64,000 nucleotides of DNA from Arthrobacter sp. DWC3 (GTDB lineage: Bacteria; Actinomycetota; Actinomycetes; Actinomycetales; Micrococcaceae): NCBI RefSeq assembly GCF_002929375.1, contig NZ_PJIP01000005.1, forward strand, positions 124,001 to 188,000. The letters run 5' to 3'. The translations under genes were made by a program, and so were the position numbers. Shown here piece after piece: positions 50,880-58,391 of this stretch; the first letter of the stretch is position 1, and every line of letters starts with the position of its first letter. The notes beneath the pieces are model-generated. The model saw only the letters and a list, made by a program, of their open reading frames with translations. It had not been told where the DNA came from and did no database searches.

Positions 50880-51770
50880 CCCGGAGCGGTGCTGCACGCC
50901 GGCCACCGGGGCCGGCACCGGAGCCGGTCGAGGTCCACCGCGCGGCGCACCGCGGAGTAGTACCCCTCCCGGTAGCCCTGGGCCGTGGGGTGCAGGTTGT
51001 CGGCCGCGTCGGCCCGGAGCGTGATCCAGGGGGAGGGGGAACCGAGTCCGTGACCTTCGAAGGCAGGCACGAGGTCGACGAACACGAACCCGGCAGCCTC
51101 CGCGCGGTCCCTGAGCACGGCGTTGAGTTCGTCCGTCCCGGCGTTGAACGCCTCCTGCGAGGGCAGGGGGATGAGTGTGCTCCCGAACCCCGGGGAGAAG
51201 AGGTGCGGGTATCCGGTGACGAGGACGGTGGCATCCGGTGCCGCGGCGCGGATGTCCCCGGAGAGCGCGTCGAGGCCTCCTGCCAGCACGGGCAGCGCCG
51301 TCGTGTTCCTCGCGCGATCACCTCCGAGCAGACCGTGGAGGGCTGGGAGGCGCACACCGCTGCCACGTCGGCGAAGCCCGCGTCGTTCCCGCCGGCGGAG
51401 ATGCTCACCAGGCCGGTGTCCGCGGACAGCGCACCGCCGTCGAGGACCTGCGCCACCTGCTCCGGCAGGTCGACGGCGCCCTCCCGGTCCGTCGCGACCC
51501 TCACACCGGCACACGTGGCATCGGCGACCAGGTCCACCTGCCCCTGTGCTTCCAGCAGGCCGGGCAGGGCGAGCGGGGACCGGCCGCAGCCGTCGGCGTA
51601 GGACCCGGCGCCGAACCCGGAGGCGTAGGAGTCGCCGAGCGCCACCTAGGACAGCGCGCCCGAGGCCGTGCTGCGGCAGGTCCGGCGGACCCCCCGAGCA
51701 GCGGGGTGGAGGCGAGGGCCACGACGGCGAGGAGGGCGGCGCGGAGCCCGGACGGGGCGAGCCTGCTCAT
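50880..51770 (-). pseudogene. Frameshifted SGNH/GDSL-type secreted esterase
   Basis: Three pieces in different frames make up one SGNH hydrolase. A signal peptide starts at ATG 51770 ('MSRLAPSGLRAALLAVVALA'). The catalytic block I 'VALGDSYASGFGAG' and block 'ISAGGNDAGF' lie in another frame (51645 to about 51310). The block V part 'DNLHPTAQGYREGYY' is in a third frame (about 51310 to 50920). A TAG at 51648-51646 sits just before 'VALGDSY', where the family usually has Tyr. Each shift equals loss of one base; the C-run at 51690-51695 is a candidate for the first. No stop closes the last frame before the VOC gene. Either decay or sequence error; three lesions favour decay. Confidence 0.8.
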
Positions 51771-52195
51771 CCGTCCACGGTACCGGCCGGGACGGGCCGG
51801 TCGAGGAGCAGATTGGTGATGCGGAGGGTGCACAGGCGCTGCCCCGCCTCGTTGGTGAGCAGCACCTCGTGGGTGGTCAGGGTGCGGCCCAGGTGGATGG
51901 GCGTCGCGGTGATCGTCACCGTGCCCTCGCGGGCGCCCTTGTGGTGCGTCGCGGAGACGTCCACTCCCACGGCCGTCTTCCCGAGCGTCGAGGCGTGGAT
52001 CACCGCCGCCCACGAGCCGACGGCCTCGCCGACGGCCAGGGAGGCGCCGCCGTGGAGGAGGCCGAAGGACTGGCGGTTGCCGGCCACCGGCATGGTGGCC
52101 ACCACGCGCTCGACCGACTGCTCCACGATCCTGACGCCCATCTTCTCGTCGAGCTCGCCGAGAACGATGGTCCAGGGGGAGGGTTCGTGCGTCAT
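51767..52195 (-). CDS. PaaI-family hotdog-fold thioesterase (possible DHNA-CoA thioesterase)
   Basis: A 142-residue acyl-CoA thioesterase. 'GNRQSFGLLHGGASLAVGEA' carries the hotdog catalytic HGG with the downstream acidic residue, and 'GVDVSATHHKGAREGTVTIT' is the second conserved strand. Menaquinone synthesis needs a thioesterase acting on DHNA-CoA (MenI), and this gene lies upstream of menB/menE/menA on the same strand, so that role is likely but inferred. ATGA overlaps the start of the degraded SGNH gene. ATG 52195 has no strong ribosome site. Confidence 0.85.
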   Translation of the reverse strand: MTHEPSPWTIVLGELDEKMGVRIVEQSVERVVATMPVAGNRQSFGLLHGGASLAVGEAVGSWAAVIHASTLGKTAVGVDVSATHHKGAREGTVTITATPIHLGRTLTTHEVLLTNEAGQRLCTLRITNLLLDRPVPAGTVDG

Positions 52196-52356
52196 CGGAA
52201 CTGGTTCTCCTAGCCGGGGACGGGGGTCGTCCGCCACTCTAGCCGCGCACCGGGCGGGGCGGGGGACGCCGGTCCGATAACGATCCGGTCACGCACCATC
52301 GCGAGAGGTCGCCCTGACCTGCGACGATGTCGACCTTCCAGGAAGTCCACCGTCCG

Positions 52357-52370
52357 TGGAAGCGCTCCCA
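52357..52370. promoter_or_regulatory. CebR operator 1
   Basis: TGGAAGCGCTCCCA differs at one position from TGGGAGCGCTCCCA, the known 14-base operator of CebR/CelR-type LacI repressors. It ends one base before the -35 TTGACA. Confidence 0.85.
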
Positions 52371-52371
52371 C

Positions 52372-52400
52372 TTGACAGTGCCGTGCGTCACAGTCAGGAT
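52372..52400 (+). promoter_or_regulatory. Promoter of the ceb operon
   Basis: A consensus -35 TTGACA (52372-52377) is followed after 17 bases by CAGGAT (52395-52400), an acceptable -10. Operators lie on both sides. Confidence 0.65.
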
Positions 52401-52412
52401 GGTGCGACAGCG

Positions 52413-52426
52413 TGAGAGCGCTCCCA
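52413..52426. promoter_or_regulatory. CebR operator 2
   Basis: TGAGAGCGCTCCCA, again one change from the CebR consensus. It covers the expected early transcribed region; its centre is 56 bases from operator 1. Confidence 0.85.
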
Positions 52427-52652
52427 CCGGGTCTGATCCCCCGGTCGGATCCCGGTCTCGGTCTGCAGTACCCACCCGCACCGGCGGTGGGTCCCGGGTG
52501 CTCCCGGAGCCTGCCGCCGCCACCCCCGTCCCGGAACAGGCTCGATCTGCGGGCCCCGGCCCGCGTCCCGTCCGGATACCGAGCCCCGGGAAGAACCACC
52601 CTGAACCCGCTGCACCCGGCGGTGGGATCCAACCCTGACAAAGGAGTCATCC

Positions 52653-53945
52653 GTGCACAGCAGAGCACGTATCACCGCACTTTCCGCCGCGGCGGCATGC
52701 CTCGCCCTGGCCCTCACCGCCTGCGGATCCGGCGGTTCGGACAACGCCGGCGTCGAAGGCGAGACCGGCACCGAGGACGTCACACTGTCCGTCGGTACGT
52801 TCAACGAATTCGGCTACGAGGAACTCTTCAAGGAGTACGAGGAGCTCAACCCCAACGTCACCATCGAGCACAAGAAGGCCGCGACCTCCAACGAGGCCCG
52901 CGACAACCTCACCACGAGGCTTGCCGCCGGCTCCGGTCTCTCGGACATCGAGGGCATCGAGGTCGACTGGCTGCCCGAGCTGCTCGAGTACCCCGACCAG
53001 TTCGCGGACCTGTCCGACCCCGCCGTCGAGGGTCGCTGGCTGGACTGGAAGACCGCCGCCGCAACCACCGAGGACGGCCAGCTGATCGGTTACGGCACCG
53101 ACGCCGGACCCCAGGGCGTCTGCTACCGCGCGGACCTGTTCGAGAAGGCCGGACTCCCGAGTGATCGCGAGGCCGTCGCGGACATGCTCGACGGTTCATG
53201 GCAGGACTACTTCGACGCCGGCAAGAAGTTCGTCGCCGCGAGCGGCGGCACGGCTTGGTTCGACTCCGCGGGAGCCACCTACCAGGGCATGATCAACCAG
53301 GTCGAGAACGCCTACGAGGACGACGACGGCACGGTCATCGCCACCGAGAACCCCGAGGTCAAGGACATCTACGAGCAGGTCCTGCAGGCCTCCGTGACCG
53401 ACGGCCTCTCCGCGCACCTCACGCAGTGGGAGGACGACTGGGTGGCCAGCTTCCAGTCCGACGCGTTCGCGACGAAGCTCTGCCCGGGCTGGATGCTCGG
53501 TGTCATCGAGGGCAACGCCGAGGGCGTCGAGGGCTGGGACATCGCCGACGTCTTCCCCGGTGGCGGCGGCAACTGGGGCGGGTCCTACCTGACCGTCCCC
53601 ACGCAGGGCGCCAACCAGGCCGAGGCCAAGAAGCTCGCCGAGTGGCTCACCGCCCCGGAGCAGCAAATCAAGGCCTTCGAGTCGAAGGGCACCTTCCCCA
53701 GCCAGGTCGACGCGCTGAAGAGCGATGCACTGCTGGGCCAGACCAACGCGTTCTTCAACGACGCCCCCACCGGTGAGATCCTCGCCAACCGGGCCACAGC
53801 CGTCGAGGTCACGCCGTTCAAGGGCCCCAAGTACTTCGCCGTCAACGACGCCATGCAGCAGGCACTGACCCGCGTCGACGTCGACAAGACCGATGACCCG
53901 GCCTCCTCCTGGGAGAAGTTCGTCACCGCTGTAGGCGCTCTGTAG
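52653..53945 (+). CDS. cebE: Cellobiose/cello-oligosaccharide ABC transporter substrate-binding lipoprotein
   Basis: A 430-residue extracellular solute-binding protein (family 1). The signal peptide ends in lipobox 'ALTAC' (Cys24). 'LSVGTFNEFGYEELFKEYEE' starts the mature domain and 'EVDWLPELLEYPDQFADLSD' and 'GTDAGPQGVCYRADLFEKAG' are typical of sugar binders. It would capture cellobiose or cellotriose and deliver them to CebF/CebG. Identification as CebE rests on gene order with a GH1 enzyme and on CebR operators, both matching Streptomyces. No ATPase gene is in the cluster; a shared MsiK-type ATPase elsewhere is expected. Confidence 0.9.
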   Translation: MHSRARITALSAAAACLALALTACGSGGSDNAGVEGETGTEDVTLSVGTFNEFGYEELFKEYEELNPNVTIEHKKAATSNEARDNLTTRLAAGSGLSDIEGIEVDWLPELLEYPDQFADLSDPAVEGRWLDWKTAAATTEDGQLIGYGTDAGPQGVCYRADLFEKAGLPSDREAVADMLDGSWQDYFDAGKKFVAASGGTAWFDSAGATYQGMINQVENAYEDDDGTVIATENPEVKDIYEQVLQASVTDGLSAHLTQWEDDWVASFQSDAFATKLCPGWMLGVIEGNAEGVEGWDIADVFPGGGGNWGGSYLTVPTQGANQAEAKKLAEWLTAPEQQIKAFESKGTFPSQVDALKSDALLGQTNAFFNDAPTGEILANRATAVEVTPFKGPKYFAVNDAMQQALTRVDVDKTDDPASSWEKFVTAVGAL

Positions 53946-53948
53946 CCC

Positions 53949-54938
53949 ATGGCCGTCACGGACCGGGTCCAATCCCCACCCCCCAACACGAACCAGCGTG
54001 CCTCACGCGACAAGAGTGTGAAGCGGCTCGCCTTCTCCCAGAAGGTGTCGAAGTGGGACGTCAAGCTGTCCCCGTATCTCTACATCTCGCCGTTCTTCGT
54101 GCTCTTCGCGATCACGGGCCTGTTCCCCCTGGCCTACACGGCCTGGGTCTCGCTCCACTCCTGGAACCTCATCGGGGGCCAGGGCAAGTTCACGGGACTG
54201 GAGAACTACGAGTTCGTCCTCGCGCAGCCGTTCTTCTGGAACGCGGTAGGCAATACGTTCAGCATCTTCCTCCTCTCGTCCGTCCCGCAGGTCGTCGTCG
54301 CCATCGCCATCGCGGCGGTGCTCGATGCGAACCTCCGGGCCAAGACGTTCTGGCGGATGGGCGTCCTCGTACCGTTCGTGGTGGCCCCCGTGGCCGTTGG
54401 GTTGATCTTCAACAACCTCTTCGCTGATCAGGCAGGCCTGTTCAACGAGCTGTTGACGGGGATAGGGCTGGACCCGGTCCGCTGGCACTCCGACTCGCTC
54501 GCGAGTCACGCGGCGATCGCCACCATGGTGAACTTCCGCTGGACGGGCTACAACGCCCTGATCTTCCTCGCCGCCATGCAGGCCATCCCCAGGGACGTCT
54601 ACGAGGCGGCGACCATCGACGGTGCCGGGCGCCTGCGCCAGTTCTTCTCGGTGACCGTGCCGATGCTCCGCCCCACCATCATCTTCGTGGTGATCACCGC
54701 GACCATCGGCGGCCTCCAGATCTTCGACGAGGCGCGCGTGTTCGACCAGGCGGGCCTCGGCGGCGCCGACCGCCAGTGGCAGACGCTCACCATGTACATC
54801 TGGGAGCTCGGCTGGGGCCAGCGCAACTTCGGCAGGGCGTCGGCCGTCGCCTGGCTGCTGTTCCTCATCATCGTGATCATCGCGATGGCCAACTTCCTCA
54901 TCACCCGCCGCATCGCCACCCAGGGAGGCCGACGATGA
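53949..54938 (+). CDS. cebF: Sugar ABC transporter permease (MalF/CebF type)
   Basis: A 329-residue permease with six membrane helices beginning 'YLYISPFFVLFAITGLFPLA'. The EAA loop contacting the ATPase is 'YEAATIDGAGRLRQFFSVTV'. The N-terminal 35 residues are hydrophilic. It starts three bases after cebE and shares ATGA with cebG, so translation is coupled. It forms the transmembrane channel with CebG. Confidence 0.92.
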   Translation: MAVTDRVQSPPPNTNQRASRDKSVKRLAFSQKVSKWDVKLSPYLYISPFFVLFAITGLFPLAYTAWVSLHSWNLIGGQGKFTGLENYEFVLAQPFFWNAVGNTFSIFLLSSVPQVVVAIAIAAVLDANLRAKTFWRMGVLVPFVVAPVAVGLIFNNLFADQAGLFNELLTGIGLDPVRWHSDSLASHAAIATMVNFRWTGYNALIFLAAMQAIPRDVYEAATIDGAGRLRQFFSVTVPMLRPTIIFVVITATIGGLQIFDEARVFDQAGLGGADRQWQTLTMYIWELGWGQRNFGRASAVAWLLFLIIVIIAMANFLITRRIATQGGRR

Positions 54939-55849
54939 GCTCCATCCCCATGATCGAACAGACCGCGGGCAAGGGGGCCGCCCGCGCGGCCCAGCGGGGC
55001 CTCGGGTCCCGTCGCCGCGGCGCCCCCGGCGGCACGATGCGGCGTCCCGGGTTCCTGACCTACGGGTTCCTCGGAGCCGTGATCCTCGGCTCGGTGTTCC
55101 CGCTGTGGTGGTCCTTCCTGGTGGGGAGCCATGACAGCTCGGTCATCAGCAAGGGTGTGCCCCTGGTGCCCGGCGGCAACTTCTTCGCCAACGCGGCGAG
55201 CGTGCTGGACACCATCCCTTTCTGGAAGGCGCTCGGCAACAGCATCATCGTCTCCACCGTCACGGCGTTGTCCGTGGTGCTGTTCTCCACCCTCGCCGGG
55301 TTCGCGTTCGCCAAGCTCCGCTTCCGCGGCAGCAAGGGCCTCCTCGTGTTCGTGATCGCCACCATGGCGGTCCCCACCCAGCTCGGCGTGGTGCCGCTGT
55401 TCATCGTCATGGCGAAGCTCGGCTGGACCGGATCGCTCTGGGCCGTGATCATCCCCGGCGTCGTCACGGCCTTCGGGGTGTTCTGGATGACGCAGTACCT
55501 GAGGGATGCGCTGCCGGACGAACTCATCGAGGCCGTCCGGATCGACGGTGCGTCGATGATCCAGGCGTTCTGGCACGTGGGCCTCCCGGCCGCCCGGCCG
55601 GCCGCGGCGATGCTCGCCCTGTTCACGTTCGTCGCCACGTGGACCAACTTCTTCTGGCCGTTCATCGTGCTGGATCCGTCCAACCCCACCCTCCCGGTGG
55701 CACTGCAGCTGCTCCAGGCCGCGCACTTCGTCGACTACTCGATCGTGCTCGCCGGAGCGGTGCTGTCCACCATCCCCCTGCTGCTACTCTTCGCGGTGGC
55801 GGGTCGTCAACTCGTATCAGGAATCATGCAAGGAGCAGTCAAAGGATGA
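54935..55849 (+). CDS. cebG: Sugar ABC transporter permease (MalG/CebG type)
   Basis: A 304-residue partner permease. 'FLTYGFLGAVILGSVFPLWW' is the first helix and 'IEAVRIDGASMIQAFWHVGL' the EAA loop. The C-terminal 'AGRQLVSGIMQGAVKG' matches the MalG-type ending. ATGA overlaps join it to cebF and to the GH1 gene, so the whole ceb cluster behaves as one operon. Confidence 0.92.
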   Translation: MSSIPMIEQTAGKGAARAAQRGLGSRRRGAPGGTMRRPGFLTYGFLGAVILGSVFPLWWSFLVGSHDSSVISKGVPLVPGGNFFANAASVLDTIPFWKALGNSIIVSTVTALSVVLFSTLAGFAFAKLRFRGSKGLLVFVIATMAVPTQLGVVPLFIVMAKLGWTGSLWAVIIPGVVTAFGVFWMTQYLRDALPDELIEAVRIDGASMIQAFWHVGLPAARPAAAMLALFTFVATWTNFFWPFIVLDPSNPTLPVALQLLQAAHFVDYSIVLAGAVLSTIPLLLLFAVAGRQLVSGIMQGAVKG

Positions 55850-57312
55850 GCAGCACCGAGATCACCTTTCCCGAGGGTTTCCTCTGGGGCGCGGCGACCG
55901 CCGCGTACCAGATCGAGGGCGGGGCGCAGGAGGGCGGCAGGGGACCGTCCATCTGGGACACGTTCACCCGCGTCCCGGGAGCGGTGGCGGATGCCCACAA
56001 CGGCGACGTCGCGTGCGACCACTACCACCGGTCGGCGGACGACGTCGCGCTGATGAAGAGCCTCAACCTGCAGGCGTACCGCTTCTCGACGTCGTGGTCC
56101 CGCTGCATGGCGGACGGGATCACGCCGAACACCGAGGGGATCCGGTTCTACTCCAGGCTCGTCGACCAGCTCCTGGAGGCCGGCATCAAGCCGTGGCTCA
56201 CCCTGTACCACTGGGACCTGCCGCAGGCCCTCGAGGACAAGGGCGGCTGGACCAACCGCGACACCGCCTACCGGTTCGCCGAGTACGCCGCCGTGATGCA
56301 CGAGGCCCTGGGCGACCGCGTCCGCATCTGGACCACCCTCAACGAGCCCTGGTGCGCGGCGTTCCTCGGCTACGCCGCCGGCGTGCACGCACCCGGCCGG
56401 CAGGAGCCGACGGCGGCCCTCGCCGCCGCGCACCACCTGCTGCTGGGGCACGGCCTCGCCACGCAGGAGCTGCGCCGGCGCGATGCCGATGCGACCCTCG
56501 GCATCACGCTGAACCTCACCGTGCCGGATCCCGTGGACCCGGACAGCGAGGAGGACCGCGATGCCGCCCGCCGCATCGACGGGCAGTTCAACCGCATCTT
56601 CCTCGACCCCGTCCTGCGCGGCGCGTACCCGGAGGACGTCCTCCGCGACGTCGAGCACCTGGGCATGGCCGAGTACATCCGCGACGGCGACCTCGAGATC
56701 ATCGGGACACCGATCGACGTGCTGGGCGTGAACTACTACCACGGCGAGGCCGTCACCAAGTCCCCGTCGGGCGAGGCCGCACCGCAGGAGGGCCACGCGC
56801 CCCTCGAGCGTCCCGTCTCCTCGCCCTACGTCGCAGCCCACGGCGTCCGCTCCGTGCCGCGCGGCCTGCCCGTCACCGCCATGGACTGGGAGGTGCAGCC
56901 CGACGGGCTCCGCCGCCTGCTCAACCGGCTGCAGGACGAGTACACCGGCCCGGCGGGCATCCCGATCTACATCACGGAGAACGGCGCCGCCTACGACGAC
57001 ACCGCCGACGACTCCGGCTTCGTGGACGACCAGGACCGCCTCGGCTTCTTCGACGTCCACGTGCGCGCCATGAAGGACGCGATCGACGACGGCGTGGACC
57101 TCCGCGGCTACCTCGCCTGGTCCCTCATGGACAACTTCGAGTGGGCCTGGGGCTACCACCAGCGCTTCGGCCTGGTGCGCGTGGACTACGAGACGCAGGA
57201 GCGCACCCCGAAGGCGAGCGCCCTCTGGTACGCGCGCCTGGCGGCCTCCAACACGGTGCCCGACGCCTCGACGCCGGAGGCCGAGCGGGCGGGTGTCGTA
57301 TTGTCGAGGTGA
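55846..57312 (+). CDS. bglC: GH1 beta-glucosidase
   Basis: A 488-residue family 1 glycoside hydrolase. The acid/base is Glu167 in 'WTTLNEPWC' and the nucleophile Glu378 in 'IYITENGAAYDD'. 'FLWGAATAAYQIEGGAQEGG' is the N-terminal family signature, with a Gln/Glu pair for the -1 subsite. There is no signal peptide, so imported cellobiose is split to glucose inside the cell. Position after cebEFG and before the LacI gene parallels Streptomyces bglC. It overlaps the following regulator gene (TGATG). Confidence 0.95.
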   Translation: MSSTEITFPEGFLWGAATAAYQIEGGAQEGGRGPSIWDTFTRVPGAVADAHNGDVACDHYHRSADDVALMKSLNLQAYRFSTSWSRCMADGITPNTEGIRFYSRLVDQLLEAGIKPWLTLYHWDLPQALEDKGGWTNRDTAYRFAEYAAVMHEALGDRVRIWTTLNEPWCAAFLGYAAGVHAPGRQEPTAALAAAHHLLLGHGLATQELRRRDADATLGITLNLTVPDPVDPDSEEDRDAARRIDGQFNRIFLDPVLRGAYPEDVLRDVEHLGMAEYIRDGDLEIIGTPIDVLGVNYYHGEAVTKSPSGEAAPQEGHAPLERPVSSPYVAAHGVRSVPRGLPVTAMDWEVQPDGLRRLLNRLQDEYTGPAGIPIYITENGAAYDDTADDSGFVDDQDRLGFFDVHVRAMKDAIDDGVDLRGYLAWSLMDNFEWAWGYHQRFGLVRVDYETQERTPKASALWYARLAASNTVPDASTPEAERAGVVLSR

Positions 57313-58391
57313 TGAAGACGTCCCCGCCCCGGCCACTGCGGCAGGTCACCGCACGCTCGAGCCCCACGCTCGAGGACCTCGCCGTGGCCGCCGGGGTGTC
57401 GCGATCCACCGCCTCCCGCGCCATCAACGGAGGTGACCGTGTCAGCCCGGAGGCCCAGGCGGCGGTGGATCGTGCGGTCGCGGACTTGGGGTACATCCCG
57501 AACCGGGCGGCGCGGAGCCTCGTCACCCGCAGGACGTCCTCGATCGCGCTCGTCATCCCGGAGCCCGACGTACGCGTCATGATGGATCCCTTCTTCGCCG
57601 TCGTCATCACCGGCATCACGGAGGCACTCCGGGAGACCGACGTGCAGCTGGTGCTGCTGATGTCGAGGACCGACGACGACTCGTCCCGTACCCTGCGCTA
57701 CCTGCGCGGGGGGCACGTGGACGGGGCGATCGTGGTCTCGCACCACAAGGCCGACTCATGGGCGAGGTCGCTCGCCGAGACGGGTCTCCCCACCATCTTC
57801 ATCGGACGGCCCTGGGACACGACCTTCGACGTGACGTACGTGGACACCGACAACGTGGGCGGCGGGCGCCTGGCCGCGCAGCACCTTGCGGGCATCGGCC
57901 GACGCCGCCTCGCGACCGTCGCCGGGCCCGCGGACATGACCGCCGCCGTCGACCGCCTGCGCGGCTGGAAGGCGGGCCTGGCCGAGGCCGGGCTGCCCGA
58001 GGGACCCGTGGTCCACGCCGACTTCACCACGGACGGGGCGGCTGCGGCGGCTCACCGGCTGCTCGCCGAGGACCCCGACATCGACGGCATCTTCGCGGCC
58101 TCGGACCTCATGGCGCTCGGGGTGCTGGAGGCGCTCCATGCCGCGGGCAGGACCGTGCCCGGCGACATCGCGCTCATGGGCTACGACAACCACGCCGTCG
58201 CCGAGACGGCCGCGACGCCCCTCACCACGATCACGCAGCCCATGGTCGAGATGGCCGTGAAGGCCGGGACGATGCTCCTCGAGGAGATCGAGGCCCCGGG
58301 CTCGCACCCGGAGCCCGTCATCTACTCCACGGAACTCGTGGAACGCGCCAGCACTTCCGTGGCCCCCACCGCGTCCGCGGCGAACGCGTAG
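57312..58391 (+). CDS. cebR: LacI-family repressor, CebR-like
   Basis: A 359-residue LacI/GalR protein. The N-terminal HTH and hinge are 'TLEDLAVAAGVSRSTASRAI' followed by 'NLGYIPNRAARSLVTRRT'-like (here 'DLGYIPNRAARSL'). The periplasmic-binding-like domain includes 'VDGAIVVSHHK' and 'DGIFAASDLMALGVLEAL'. It should bind TGGGAGCGCTCCCA-type operators, two of which control cebE, and be released by cellobiose. It is the last gene of the operon it would repress. Its 3' end overlaps the converging oligopeptidase gene by 70 bases. Confidence 0.93.
   Translation: MKTSPPRPLRQVTARSSPTLEDLAVAAGVSRSTASRAINGGDRVSPEAQAAVDRAVADLGYIPNRAARSLVTRRTSSIALVIPEPDVRVMMDPFFAVVITGITEALRETDVQLVLLMSRTDDDSSRTLRYLRGGHVDGAIVVSHHKADSWARSLAETGLPTIFIGRPWDTTFDVTYVDTDNVGGGRLAAQHLAGIGRRRLATVAGPADMTAAVDRLRGWKAGLAEAGLPEGPVVHADFTTDGAAAAAHRLLAEDPDIDGIFAASDLMALGVLEALHAAGRTVPGDIALMGYDNHAVAETAATPLTTITQPMVEMAVKAGTMLLEEIEAPGSHPEPVIYSTELVERASTSVAPTASAANA

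Larger units (their letters stand above)
52196..52652 (+). promoter_or_regulatory. 457-base regulatory region of the ceb operon
   Basis: This gap carries two CebR-type operators flanking a promoter, and a leader of about 245 bases before the cebE GTG at 52653, which has AAAGGAG at 52638-52644. No small gene is convincing in it. The leader is unusually long for a simple transporter operon. Confidence 0.7.
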
